A stretch of 11,255 nt of DNA from Actinomycetota bacterium. GTDB lineage: Bacteria > Actinomycetota > Thermoleophilia > Gaiellales > Gaiellaceae. Made by a program: the position numbers and the translations under genes. Where the stretch lies: the NCBI GenBank assembly GCA_005884155.1, contig VAXD01000049.1, positions 2,364 to 13,618 on the forward strand, read 5' to 3'. Below, in pieces: positions 1 through 7,158 of this stretch (the first letter of the stretch is position 1; the number at the start of each line of letters is the position of its first letter). A model generated the notes under the pieces. The model searched no databases. It saw only the letters and a list, made by a program, of their open reading frames with translations, and was not told where the DNA came from.

Positions 1-1
1 T

Positions 2-316
2 GGCCCCCTGTTCGAGCCGAAGCCGGGCACGCTCGAGCATTTCCTGACCGAGCGCTACTGCCTCTACGCGGACGACGGCCGCGGGCTGCACCGCGCCGAG
101 ATCCACCACCCGCCCTGGGAGCTCCGCCCGGCCGAGATCGAGATCGCGCTCAACACGATGCCGCCGGACGGGATCGAGCTGGACGGCGAGCCGATCTGTC
201 ATCTCGCCCAGCGCCAGGACGTCGTGATCTGGCCCCTCGAACCCGTCGAGCGGACCGCAAGAGCCCTTCCCAAGCGGCATCTAGTGAATGCAAGCGACGC
301 AAACGGGAAGGGCTGA
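2..316 (+). CDS. DUF2071 (YqjF-like) protein, 3' end only
   Basis: This is the C-terminal part (104 codons plus stop) of a gene that begins left of the window. The frame is open from base 2 and ends at TGA 314-316. The visible protein contains GTLEHFLTERYCLYA, then an IHHPPWEL block, then NTMPPDGI. These conserved blocks are typical of the DUF2071/YqjF family, whose molecular function is not established. The C-terminal tail after VIWPLEPVE (ending in NASDANGKG) is less family-like. The stop lies one base before the ATG of the next gene, whose ribosome binding site is inside this gene's last codons, so the two may be co-transcribed and translationally coupled. Family assignment is fairly secure; function is unknown. 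Confidence 0.8.
   Translation, partial: GPLFEPKPGTLEHFLTERYCLYADDGRGLHRAEIHHPPWELRPAEIEIALNTMPPDGIELDGEPICHLAQRQDVVIWPLEPVERTARALPKRHLVNASDANGKG
305..312 (+). promoter_or_regulatory. Ribosome binding site for the secreted protein gene
   Basis: GGGAAGGG lies 5 nt before the ATG at 318. It favours that start over the in-frame ATG at 288, which has no such motif and would place ten polar residues ahead of the signal peptide. It is embedded in the last codons of the DUF2071 gene. Confidence 0.6.
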
Positions 317-317
317 T

Positions 318-917
318 ATGCGCAGGAGTTGGATCATCCTCGGACTACTGTCCGGCGCCCTCGCGTTCGCGGCCACAGGCCTCGCGAACAACGGCCACAG
401 CAGTCCACAGAACGGCAAGTTTGGGCCCTACACCGTCGTGACCGACGACCCCGGCTCCTGTGGGAACACGTGGGCCACGGACACCGAGAAGCGGACGTTC
501 AAGATCAAGCGGAATCGGGACGGCAGCTACAACCTGATCCGGCGCGACCACGGCACGTTCCTCACGAAGGACGGTCAGAGCCCCGGCGCCTGCGAGACCA
601 GGCGCCCCCACGGCCAGGCCGTGACCGCCGGCAAGCACGGCAAGTTCCACGGCTGGCTGCGCGGGACGATCACGGGCGGAACGTTCGACCCGACTGCGAC
701 CTGTCCGGCCGACTGTGGCTTCACCGCCGTGTGGATCGCCACGTTCTTCGGCCCGAACGCGACGTTCTCGTGCTCCGCGGACTCGACTGACTGCCAGTTC
801 GCGTTCGCGTACAGCGCCCCGCACCAGGGTCTGCGTTGGCATCATTGGTACGACAAGGGTCGCGGCGCCGGGACGCTGCTGCATGAGCGCTTCCACGGCG
901 ACATCGCGAATCCCTGA
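318..917 (+). CDS. Small secreted protein of unknown family
   Basis: The protein has 199 residues and I do not recognise the family. It begins MRRSWIILGLLSGALAFAA, a classic Sec signal peptide: two arginines, a hydrophobic core, then small residues with a plausible cleavage after GLA near residue 25. The mature part is hydrophilic and rich in Gly, His, Thr and Asp, with no further membrane segment, so it is probably exported. It has six cysteines, in SCGN, ACET, the pair TCPADCG, and the pair SCSADSTDC, enough for three disulfides. The C-terminus is rich in aromatic and histidine residues (LRWHHWYDKG, then LLHERFHG), which could bind a metal or ligand, but that is speculation. The start is chosen from the ribosome binding site at 305-312. 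A strong terminator follows 33 bp after the stop, so this is the last gene of its transcript. Confidence 0.75.
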   Translation: MRRSWIILGLLSGALAFAATGLANNGHSSPQNGKFGPYTVVTDDPGSCGNTWATDTEKRTFKIKRNRDGSYNLIRRDHGTFLTKDGQSPGACETRRPHGQAVTAGKHGKFHGWLRGTITGGTFDPTATCPADCGFTAVWIATFFGPNATFSCSADSTDCQFAFAYSAPHQGLRWHHWYDKGRGAGTLLHERFHGDIANP

Positions 918-950
918 GAGAACCTCTCCCCTCCCCTAGGTGAGTGGTCG

Positions 951-978
951 GAAAGGCCCGCCAACCGGCGGGCCTTTC
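951..978 (+). terminator. Hairpin terminator
   Basis: GAAAGGCCCGCC, loop AACC, GGCGGGCCTTTC: a perfect 12-bp inverted repeat with a four-base loop. The downstream T-tract is short (only the TTT inside the stem, then CTCGTT), so termination may be imperfect. It separates the secreted protein gene from the transporter gene, whose start codon is only 22 bp further on. Confidence 0.85.
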
Positions 979-988
979 TCGTTGGTCC

Positions 989-994
989 TATGCT
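989..994 (+). promoter_or_regulatory. Predicted -10 element for a leaderless CDF transporter transcript
   Basis: TATGCT lies 6 nt before the ATG at 1001, so transcription would be expected to begin at or next to the A of the start codon. There is no Shine-Dalgarno motif before this ATG. No good -35 box is visible at the usual spacing, where the terminator stem lies. A similar arrangement recurs at 4155-4160, 9131-9136 and 9215-9220. Confidence 0.5.
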
Positions 995-1000
995 TGAGCC

Positions 1001-2356
1001 ATGAGCCCGCAGCGGCGAACTGCGCTCGTGTCGGTGGTCGCGGCCTGCGCCCTGATCGGCCTCAAGCTCGGCACGGCGATCTCGACGAGCAGCCTCGGCC
1101 TGCTCTCGGAGGCGGCGCACTCCGGGACGGACCTGGTCGCGGCGATCCTCACCTTCGTCGCGGTCGGGGTCTCCGGCCGGCCGGCGGATCCGGGCCACGC
1201 CTACGGGCACGGCAAAGCCGAGCACCTCGCGGCGCTCGCGGAGGCCGGTCTCCTGATCGTCGCCAGCCTTGCGATCGCCTGGCGCGCGCTCTGGCGGTTG
1301 ACCGGCCTGGCGCATGGCCAGGTCGACCCGAAGGGCTACGCGCTCGTCGTGGTCGGCGCGGTCATGGTCGTGGACGCCGGCCGGGCGTTCGTCTCGTACC
1401 GGACCTCGCGGCGCGTGGGAAGCCCAGCGCTGTCGGCGAATGCACTCCACTTCGCGAGTGACTTCGTGGGCTCGGGCGCAGTATTGCTCGGGCTGCTCGC
1501 GGCGCGGGCCGGCCACCACTGGGCGGACTCGGCGGCGGCGTTGTTCGTGGCCGGGCTCGTCCTGCTTGCGGCCGCGCGCCTGATCCGGATCAACGTCGAC
1601 GTCCTGATGGACCGCGTGCCCCCCGAGGCCGAGGCGGCCGCGCTCGCGGCGATCGGGGCCTTGCGGCCGCCGGTCGAGCTACGTCGGCTACGGATGCGTC
1701 ACGCGGCAGGCCGGCAGTTCGCGGACGTCGTGATCGGTGTCCCGCCCGGTGCGGCGGTCGGCCAGGGTCATGCGGCCGCGGACGCTGTCGAGGCGGCGGT
1801 CCACGAGGCGCTGCCGGGGAGCGACGTCGTCGTGCACGTCGAGCCGGGCGGCGACCAGGCCGTCCTGCGCGAGCGCGTGCTTGCGGCGGCCCAGCGAGTC
1901 CCGCGGGTGCGCGAAATCCACAATCTGACCGTCCTCCGCGTCGGCCCGAGCACCCAGGCCTCGCTCCACCTGAAGCTGCCCGGCGACCTGCCGCTGGACG
2001 ATGCGCACGAAGTGGCGACCGAGGTCGAGCGCGCGATCGTCGAGTCGGTGCCCGAAGTCGACTCCGTGAAGACTCACCTGGAGCCGCTGGCAGAGCCCGG
2101 CGAGGGCCGGGTCGACTACGCGGCCGCCGCCGCCGACCGTGCGCTGATCGAACGGATCGTTCAGGAGACGACCGGCTCCGCGCCGCGCGAGCTCCGCTTC
2201 CTGCAGACCGACGACGGGCTCCTCGCCTACCTGACGCTGGCGCTCGACCCGCACACGACGCTCGCCGAGGCGCACACGCGCGCAAGTGAGATCGAGGAGC
2301 GCGTTCGGCGAGAGCGCCCCGAGATCGCGGATGTCATCGTGCACACCGAGCCATGA
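1001..2356 (+). CDS. Cation diffusion facilitator (CDF) metal exporter with extended C-terminus
   Basis: This is a 451-residue inner-membrane protein of the CDF family, which exports divalent metals such as Zn, Fe, Co or Mn using the proton gradient. Residues 1-200 hold the transmembrane domain. The paired metal-site motifs HxxxD are present twice: H40-SGT-D44 in the second segment and H150-FAS-D154 in the fifth, a pattern common in zinc transporters. The loop PGHAYGHGKAEHLAALAEA is highly family-typical. After residue 205 there are about 245 residues instead of the usual 80-100. They appear to hold three tandem copies of the ferredoxin-like dimerization domain (about 208-283, 290-362, 375-451), each ending in a similar strand: VVVHVEP, VKTHLEP, VIVHTEP. 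The last codon overlaps the next gene's ATG (ATGA), indicating coupling. The metal transported cannot be read from sequence with certainty. Confidence 0.9.
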   Translation: MSPQRRTALVSVVAACALIGLKLGTAISTSSLGLLSEAAHSGTDLVAAILTFVAVGVSGRPADPGHAYGHGKAEHLAALAEAGLLIVASLAIAWRALWRLTGLAHGQVDPKGYALVVVGAVMVVDAGRAFVSYRTSRRVGSPALSANALHFASDFVGSGAVLLGLLAARAGHHWADSAAALFVAGLVLLAAARLIRINVDVLMDRVPPEAEAAALAAIGALRPPVELRRLRMRHAAGRQFADVVIGVPPGAAVGQGHAAADAVEAAVHEALPGSDVVVHVEPGGDQAVLRERVLAAAQRVPRVREIHNLTVLRVGPSTQASLHLKLPGDLPLDDAHEVATEVERAIVESVPEVDSVKTHLEPLAEPGEGRVDYAAAAADRALIERIVQETTGSAPRELRFLQTDDGLLAYLTLALDPHTTLAEAHTRASEIEERVRRERPEIADVIVHTEP

Positions 2357-3165
2357 GGCTGTGCATGTTCACGCCGCTCGGCCACGAGGTCCGCGGCTGG
2401 CCGGGCCGAATCGAGGGCGACCGCGTGATCCAGCTCGCCGCGCAGACGCTCGAGTCGTTCTTCACGGGAGGAGGCAAGGCGCGGGACCACGCGGAGTACC
2501 CGCTCGACGAGGTACGGCTGCTCGCGCCGGTCCGCCGCCCGCCCTCCGTGCGCGACTTCTACGCCTTCGAGTCGCACGTAAAGAACGCCCGCGCTGTGAC
2601 CGGCCGCGGCGAGGTGCCGCCGGAGTGGTACGAGCTTCCGGTCTTCTACTTCTCGAACCCGGCAGCGATCTACGGGCCTGACGACGACATTCCGTACCCC
2701 GAGGGCACCCAGAAGCTCGACTACGAGCTGGAAGTTGCGGCGGTGATCGGAGCCGAGGCCAAGATCGCCGGCTTCACGGTGATGAACGACTGGTCGGCGC
2801 GCGACCTGCAGCGCAAGGAGATGGCGGTCGGTCTCGGCCCGGCGAAGGGCAAGGACTTCGCCACCTCGCTCGGCCCTGTCCTCGTCACGGCGGACGAGCT
2901 CGGCGACCTGCGGCTCGAGATGGTCGCGCGCGTGAACGGCGAGGAGCGCTCGCGCGGAAACCTCGGCGAGCTGTACTGGCCGTGGGAAACGATCGTCGCC
3001 CATGCGGCGCGGAACTCCGAGCTGCGGCCGGGCGACGTGATCGGCTCGGGCTGCGTCGGCACGGGCTGCATCCTCGAGCACGGCGACGAGCGCTGGCTGC
3101 AGCCGGGCGACGAGGTCGAGCTCGAGGTCGAGGGGATCGGGCGGCTGCGCAACCGGATCGGGTAG
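2353..3165 (+). CDS. Fumarylacetoacetate hydrolase family protein
   Basis: The protein has 270 residues. The family cleaves C-C bonds in beta-diketo acids or related substrates using a divalent metal. Residues matching mammalian fumarylacetoacetase are visible. DFYAFESH gives D68 and H75, in the spacing of the metal-ligand Asp and catalytic His. DYELE gives metal ligands E125 and E127. MNDWSARD gives D146, and GKD gives K167. The N-terminal 60 residues are a short leader domain, as in bacterial members; true fumarylacetoacetases of animals are about 420 residues, so this is the compact bacterial form. It starts inside the stop of the CDF gene (ATGA overlap), and homogentisate dioxygenase follows two genes later. 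Fumarylacetoacetate, the end of the tyrosine/homogentisate pathway, is therefore a good substrate guess. No maleylacetoacetate isomerase is in the window. The family is broad, so the exact substrate is inferred. Confidence 0.88.
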   Translation: MRLCMFTPLGHEVRGWPGRIEGDRVIQLAAQTLESFFTGGGKARDHAEYPLDEVRLLAPVRRPPSVRDFYAFESHVKNARAVTGRGEVPPEWYELPVFYFSNPAAIYGPDDDIPYPEGTQKLDYELEVAAVIGAEAKIAGFTVMNDWSARDLQRKEMAVGLGPAKGKDFATSLGPVLVTADELGDLRLEMVARVNGEERSRGNLGELYWPWETIVAHAARNSELRPGDVIGSGCVGTGCILEHGDERWLQPGDEVELEVEGIGRLRNRIG

Positions 3166-3175
3166 ACGTAAGGCC

Positions 3176-4153
3176 GTGAAGGTCGCGGTCATCGGTGGCG
3201 GCGTAATGGGCCTGGCCACCGGCTGGGCGCTCAAGCGGCGCGGGCATGAGCCGGTGATCTTCGAGCAGTTCGAGATCGGCCATGCGCGCGGGTCGAGCCA
3301 CGGCCGCTCGCGGATCTTCCGGCTCGCCTACGCGGAGGACGAGTACGTGCGGCTGGCCCAGGAGGCGCTCGGCCTCTGGCGCGAGCTGGAGGCCGAGAGC
3401 GGCGAGACGCTGCTCGAGCTGCACGGGCTCGTGGAGATCGTGCGCACGCTCGAGGAGAGCACAGCGGCGACGCTCGAACGCTGCGGGGTCACATGGGAAC
3501 GCCTCGACAGAGACGCGGCCAAGCGGCGCTTCCCGATCCAAGTGCCCGACGGGTCGTTCGCCGTCGTCCAGCCCGAGGCCGGGATCGCTCGCGCCGACAA
3601 GGCTCTCTCGGCATTCGCGCGCGGCCTCGACGTCCGCGAGGGCGAGCGCGTCACGCCGGACGAGGTCGAGGCGGAGGCCATCGTGGTCACCGCGGGCCCA
3701 TGGGTGAACGAGTTGCTGGACGAGCCGCTGCCGGTCAAGACCACGCGCGAGACACTCTGCTACTTCCGCCCAGACGCTGGCGGCCGGCCGGTCCCGTCGG
3801 TCGTCTCGTTCAAGCCTGGCCGACACACGCACGAGATGTACTCGCTGCACGACCCCGTCTACGGGCTGAAGGTGGGCGCGCATCACGCCGGCGCCGAGGC
3901 CGACCCGAACACGCCCGGCGAGCCCGATGCGGCCTTGGTCGAACGGATCGCTGCTTGGGCGAACGAGACCTACCTGCTGGCCGACCCCGAGCCGGTCGCA
4001 GCGGAGACCTGCATGTACACGACGACTGCGGACGAGAGCTTCATCCTCGAGCGCCGCGGACGGCTCGTGATCGGCTCGCCCTGCTCCGGCCACGGCTTCA
4101 AGTTCGCGCCCGCGATCGGCGAGCGTCTCGCCGCGCTCGCCGTCGACCGCTGA
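3176..4153 (+). CDS. Monomeric sarcosine oxidase / N-methyltryptophan oxidase-like FAD oxidase
   Basis: This is a 325-residue cytoplasmic flavoenzyme that would oxidise a secondary amine or amino acid with oxygen, releasing hydrogen peroxide. The N-terminus carries the Rossmann FAD motif GGGVMG (7-12). GSSHGRSRIFRLAY (39-52) is the signature of the MSOX/SolA family. K232 and H236 in LKVGAHH match the oxygen-activating Lys265 and the His269 of Bacillus MSOX. C279 in CMYTTT matches its covalent flavin cysteine Cys315. SGHGFKFAP (304-312) is the usual C-terminal FAD loop. The protein is about 45-60 residues shorter than typical members. Most of the loss lies between residues 143 and 170, just before VTAGPW, where the substrate-domain strands are compressed. 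Start is GTG at 3176; AAGG at 3169-3172 is a weak ribosome site. It sits between two homogentisate-pathway genes, but its substrate is unknown. Confidence 0.85.
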   Translation: MKVAVIGGGVMGLATGWALKRRGHEPVIFEQFEIGHARGSSHGRSRIFRLAYAEDEYVRLAQEALGLWRELEAESGETLLELHGLVEIVRTLEESTAATLERCGVTWERLDRDAAKRRFPIQVPDGSFAVVQPEAGIARADKALSAFARGLDVREGERVTPDEVEAEAIVVTAGPWVNELLDEPLPVKTTRETLCYFRPDAGGRPVPSVVSFKPGRHTHEMYSLHDPVYGLKVGAHHAGAEADPNTPGEPDAALVERIAAWANETYLLADPEPVAAETCMYTTTADESFILERRGRLVIGSPCSGHGFKFAPAIGERLAALAVDR

Positions 4154-4154
4154 C

Positions 4155-4160
4155 TATCCT
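4155..4160 (+). promoter_or_regulatory. Predicted -10 element for leaderless hmgA
   Basis: TATCCT begins one base after the stop codon of the oxidase gene and ends 6 nt before the GTG start at 4167. There is no Shine-Dalgarno motif before that GTG. The spacing is identical to that at 989-994. No convincing -35 is seen (CGCGCT at 4132-4137), so this is suggestive only. Confidence 0.4.
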
Positions 4161-4166
4161 TCGCGC

Positions 4167-5374
4167 GTGCCCACGTACCAGGTCAGAGGCGACGTTCCGC
4201 GCAAGCGGCACATCCAGTTCCGGGACAACGGCACGCTGCTGACCGAGGAGGTGATGGGCCTCGAGGGCTTCTCGGGGAACGAGTCGATCCTCTACCACCT
4301 GACGTCGCCCTGCCGGGTCACGAAGGTCGCCGACTTCGACCCGATCGAGCGCGACGAGTGGGTCCCGGACGGCCACCAGCACCGGCACTCCGCACGATGG
4401 ACGTCAAGCCTGGGGGCGATGCCGTCAACGGCAGGCAGCTGCTGATGTGGAACGACGACGTCGAGATCGCGCTCTGCCGGCCCGACGCCGAGATGGACTA
4501 CTACTTCCGCAACGGCGAGGGCGACGAGGTGATCTTCGTCCACGAGGGCTCGGGCACGCTCGAGACGATCTTCGGCGACGTCGCCTACAAGGAAGGCGAC
4601 TACATCGTCGTCCCCCGCGGCACGACCTACCGCTTCCGGCCCGAGGGCGACCAGCGTTACCTGGTCTTCGAGTCGCCCGGCCTGATCGAGATCCCGCGCC
4701 GCTACCGCAACGACTACGGCCAGCTGCTCGAGCACGCGCCGTTCTACCACCGCGACATCCACCCGCCGACCGAGCTGCACACGCACCGCGACAAGGGCGA
4801 GTTCCAGGTCAAGGTGCGAATCCGCGACGGGTACCAGACCTACGTCCTCGACTACCACCCCTTCGACGTCGTCGGCTGGGACGGCTACGTCTACCCGTGG
4901 ACGTTCTCGATCCACGACTTCGAGCCGATCACCGGCCGGATCCACATGCCGCCGCCCTCACATCAGACCTTCGAGGGCCGCAACTTCGTGATCTGCTCGT
5001 TCTGCCCGCGCAAGCTCGACTTCGACCCGATGGCGATCCCGATCCCGTACCACCACTCGAACCTGAACTCGGAGGAGATGATCTATTACGTCTCCGGGAA
5101 CTTCGGCTCGCGGCGCGGGATCGAAGTGGGCTCCGTGACGCTCCACCCTTCGGGCATTCCGCACGGGCCGCATCCCGGCCTCGCGGAGAAGTCGATCGGC
5201 CAGACCGAGACGCACGAGCTCGCGGTCATGTGCGACACGTTCCACCCGCTACGGCTGACGAAGCTCGCGAAGGGCCTCGACGACGGCGAGTACGCCTACT
5301 CGTGGCTCGAGGAGCGCGTGCCGGCGGGAGGCGACGCGGACGAGGACCCTGCCGGGGTCACGTCGCACTTCTAG
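4167..5374 (+). pseudogene. hmgA: Homogentisate 1,2-dioxygenase, reading frame broken by a one-base deletion
   Basis: The intact protein (about 402 residues) would be the iron dioxygenase opening homogentisate to maleylacetoacetate. The N-terminal 74 residues (from GTG 4167, MPTYQVRGDVPRKRHIQFRD) are family-typical and end at HRH, codon 4386-4388. The rest continues in a different frame with LRTMDVKPGGDAV and runs to TAG 5372-5374. Adding one C between 4388 and 4389 restores the expected HRHLRT junction. As written, the first frame stops at 4443-4445, and the second can be opened only from an ATG at 4358 with unrelated leading residues. In the corrected protein the iron ligands H297, E303 and H333 have the same spacing as human H335, E341 and H371, and HPFDVVGWDG and HDFEPITGR are intact. 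So the damage is confined to one site, and a sequencing or assembly error is a serious alternative to true decay. The 3' end overlaps the convergent ROK gene by 17 bp. Confidence 0.88.
4386..4391 (+). other. Frameshift point in hmgA
   Basis: The sequence reads CACTCC where the family junction H-L requires CACCTCC. Homology switches from frame CAC(4386-4388) to frame CTC(4388-4390) at this exact spot. There is no slippery heptamer, so programmed frameshifting is unlikely; a lost C in a CC pair is the simplest explanation. Confidence 0.8.
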
Positions 5375-6092
5375 CGAGCTCGGCGAGGCCCACCAGCGCG
5401 GCCGCGTCGCCCAGCCGGGTCGGCTCTACGTTGATGGCGGTACCCGGCAAGACTCGCTCGGCCACGGCCTTGCGGACAGCGTCCAGGAGCACGTTGCCCC
5501 AGGCTTCGGCGACGCCGCCGCCGAGCCTCAGCGTTCCGGGATCCCAGACGGCGACGAGTGCCGCGGCCGCGAAGCCGATCGCCTCCAGCGCATCGTCCGT
5601 AGGGCTACCCGCCTCCCGCAAGTAGGCCTCGACGCAGCCGCGGTTGCCGCACCGGCAGGGTGGGCCGTCGCCACGGAAGCGCAGGTGGCCGACCTCGCCG
5701 CCGGGGAGGACCTTTCCGTCGACGGCGAGGCGGGCTGCGATTCCGGTGCCGACCTGCAGCAGCGCAAGCGTTCCGCCCGCAGCCTCGCCGACGGTGGCTG
5801 CGACGAGGTCGTTCACGAACACAAGCGGTCGCGGTGTGAGCAGCTCCAGGAGCGGCGCGTCGCGGAGGGGAAGGTTGGCTGCATATCGCACCGTACCGCC
5901 CTCTACGAGGCCCGGAACACACACGCCCCACCCTTCGGCTTGTGCGGCCAGGCGCTCGAGTTGAGCGACGAGCCCGCCGAGATCGGGTGCGACAGGCTCG
6001 CGCGCGAGTTTCTCCACGCGGCCTTCGACGACGACGCCGGACTTGACCGAGCTGCCGCCGACGTCGACGGCGAGGAACCCTTCAGCGGGCAA
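5358..6092 (-). CDS. ROK family sugar kinase, probable GlcNAc/MurNAc kinase
   Basis: This is a 244-residue cytoplasmic kinase of the ROK family, likely phosphorylating GlcNAc or MurNAc with ATP so the product can enter the upstream enzymes' pathway. Visible motifs are the N-terminal phosphate loop VDVGGSSVK (9-17), VND with catalytic D95, GTGI (105-108), GGEVGH with H126, and the ROK zinc cluster C136-R-C138-GNRG-C143. At 244 residues it is compact; ROK kinases are usually about 290-320, and the C-terminal part is the shortened one. I chose TTG at 6092 as start because it lies just before the phosphate-loop strand and overlaps the SIS gene's end by 11 bp. Upstream in-frame sequence to 6269 is a shadow of that gene with no family similarity. 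It is the last gene of the murQ-nagA-SIS-ROK operon. The 3' end overlaps hmgA on the opposite strand. Sugar specificity is inferred from neighbours. Confidence 0.85.
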   Translation of the reverse strand: MPAEGFLAVDVGGSSVKSGVVVEGRVEKLAREPVAPDLGGLVAQLERLAAQAEGWGVCVPGLVEGGTVRYAANLPLRDAPLLELLTPRPLVFVNDLVAATVGEAAGGTLALLQVGTGIAARLAVDGKVLPGGEVGHLRFRGDGPPCRCGNRGCVEAYLREAGSPTDDALEAIGFAAAALVAVWDPGTLRLGGGVAEAWGNVLLDAVRKAVAERVLPGTAINVEPTRLGDAAALVGLAELARSAT

Positions 6093-7158
6093 GCGTGACT
6101 TTGCTGAGCCCGACCGGACGATCCGCGTCGAGGCCTCGCGCGCGGGCGAGCGCCGAGGCGAAGAGCTGGCCCGGCACGACCGAGAGGAGCGGCGAGAGCA
6201 GCGGCTCTGGCGGCCTTGGCACCGGCAGCGCGTATGCCGCGCCGGGAAGCGAAGCCGCGGCGTCCCCACTCGCGACCAGGGTCGCTCCCGCCGCGCGCAC
6301 TCTCTCGGCGGCCTCGACGACGGCAGGCAGCGTTTGGTCGTCTGACGCGATCGTCCAGACCGGGAAGAGCGGGTCGAGTGCGGCGACGGGGCCGTGCGCG
6401 AGTGCGGTCGCGGTCAGCGGCTCGGCGGCGACGCGGCAGGTCTCGAGCAGCTTCAGCGCGATCTCGCGGGCGGTTGCGAACTCGATCCCGCGCCCGACGA
6501 CGAACATCCGCCCGACCGAGGCGAACGAGAGCGCGACCACCCGCGCCTGTTCCTCGAGTACCGGTAGCGCTCCCTCGAGAAGGTCGGCAGTCGCCCGGAT
6601 CCCCTCGGCGAAGCGCCGCCCCTCCGTCGCGGCGGACGCGGCGAACAGGCCGAGCGCGGCGATCTGGTTGAGGTACGTCTTCGAGGCCGCCACCGAGCGC
6701 TCAGGTCCCGCCGCCAGTGGGAGCACCGCTTCCGACGCGCCGGCGAGATCGGAGCCGACGTCGTTCGTGAGCGCGACCGTGAAGGCGCCGGCGCTACGGG
6801 CGCGGGCGACGTAGTCGACGACGTCCCGGGTGCGGCCCGACTGCGAGAGCCCGATCACGGTGCAGCCGCGCATGTCCAGGCCGGCGTCGTAGTACGCGGT
6901 CAGCGTGATCGAGTCGCGGAGCGCGGTCCAGCGCGGCAGGAGCCCGAAGGCATAGACGCCGTAGGAGGAGGCGTTGTCGGACGAGCCGTGGCCGACCATC
7001 CGGACCGTGATCGCCCCGCGATCGCGTGCCGCCGCGGCCACCCGCGAGTATTCGCTTTCGTGCTCCAGGAGCACCCTGAGGGCCATCGGCTGTCCGTGGA
7101 TCTCGGCGAGGAAGTCGGAGCCGGGCCCGTCAAGGCCGGCAGGCTCAGGCAACGACAC
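6082..7158 (-). CDS. SIS-domain glucosamine-6-phosphate deaminase/isomerase (NagB-II type)
   Basis: This 358-residue protein has two SIS sugar-isomerase domains and lacks the glutaminase half of GlmS, so it probably works in the catabolic direction: glucosamine-6-phosphate to fructose-6-phosphate plus ammonia. The first SIS domain has GHGSSDNAS (56-64) and SQSGRTRD (105-112), the phosphate-binding serines, followed by AASKTYLNQ (157-165). The second has VGRGIEFATAREIALK (221-236). Catalytic residues of the E. coli GlmS isomerase domain appear kept: E239 and H255 are 16 residues apart like Glu488 and His504, and K353 in LSKVT near the C-terminus matches Lys603. It overlaps nagA by 14 bp and the ROK gene by 11 bp. 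With nagA directly upstream and no classical NagB in the window, NagB-II is the best reading. A different amino-sugar isomerase (AgaS-like) cannot be excluded. Confidence 0.87.
   Translation of the reverse strand: MSLPEPAGLDGPGSDFLAEIHGQPMALRVLLEHESEYSRVAAAARDRGAITVRMVGHGSSDNASSYGVYAFGLLPRWTALRDSITLTAYYDAGLDMRGCTVIGLSQSGRTRDVVDYVARARSAGAFTVALTNDVGSDLAGASEAVLPLAAGPERSVAASKTYLNQIAALGLFAASAATEGRRFAEGIRATADLLEGALPVLEEQARVVALSFASVGRMFVVGRGIEFATAREIALKLLETCRVAAEPLTATALAHGPVAALDPLFPVWTIASDDQTLPAVVEAAERVRAAGATLVASGDAAASLPGAAYALPVPRPPEPLLSPLLSVVPGQLFASALARARGLDADRPVGLSKVTLAR

Noticed and set aside
288..317. Earlier start of the secreted protein at 288
   Set aside because: It would add ten polar residues before the signal peptide and lacks a ribosome site; ATG 318 has GGGAAGGG at good spacing.
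2227..3234. Minus-strand open frame of 335 codons
   Set aside because: Shadow of the FAH-family gene and the end of the CDF gene; no motifs.
2885..4093. Long minus-strand open frame (402 codons)
   Set aside because: It mirrors the FAH and oxidase genes, which carry clear family motifs on the plus strand; its own translation shows no recognisable motif and is the usual high-GC shadow.
4386..4391. Programmed ribosomal frameshift in hmgA
   Set aside because: No slippery run or downstream structure evident, and this family is not known to use recoding; a lost base is simpler.
6093..6269. Longer ROK kinase starting at 6269
   Set aside because: The added residues are Arg/Ser-rich antisense-like translation inside the SIS gene; the family fold begins just after 6092.
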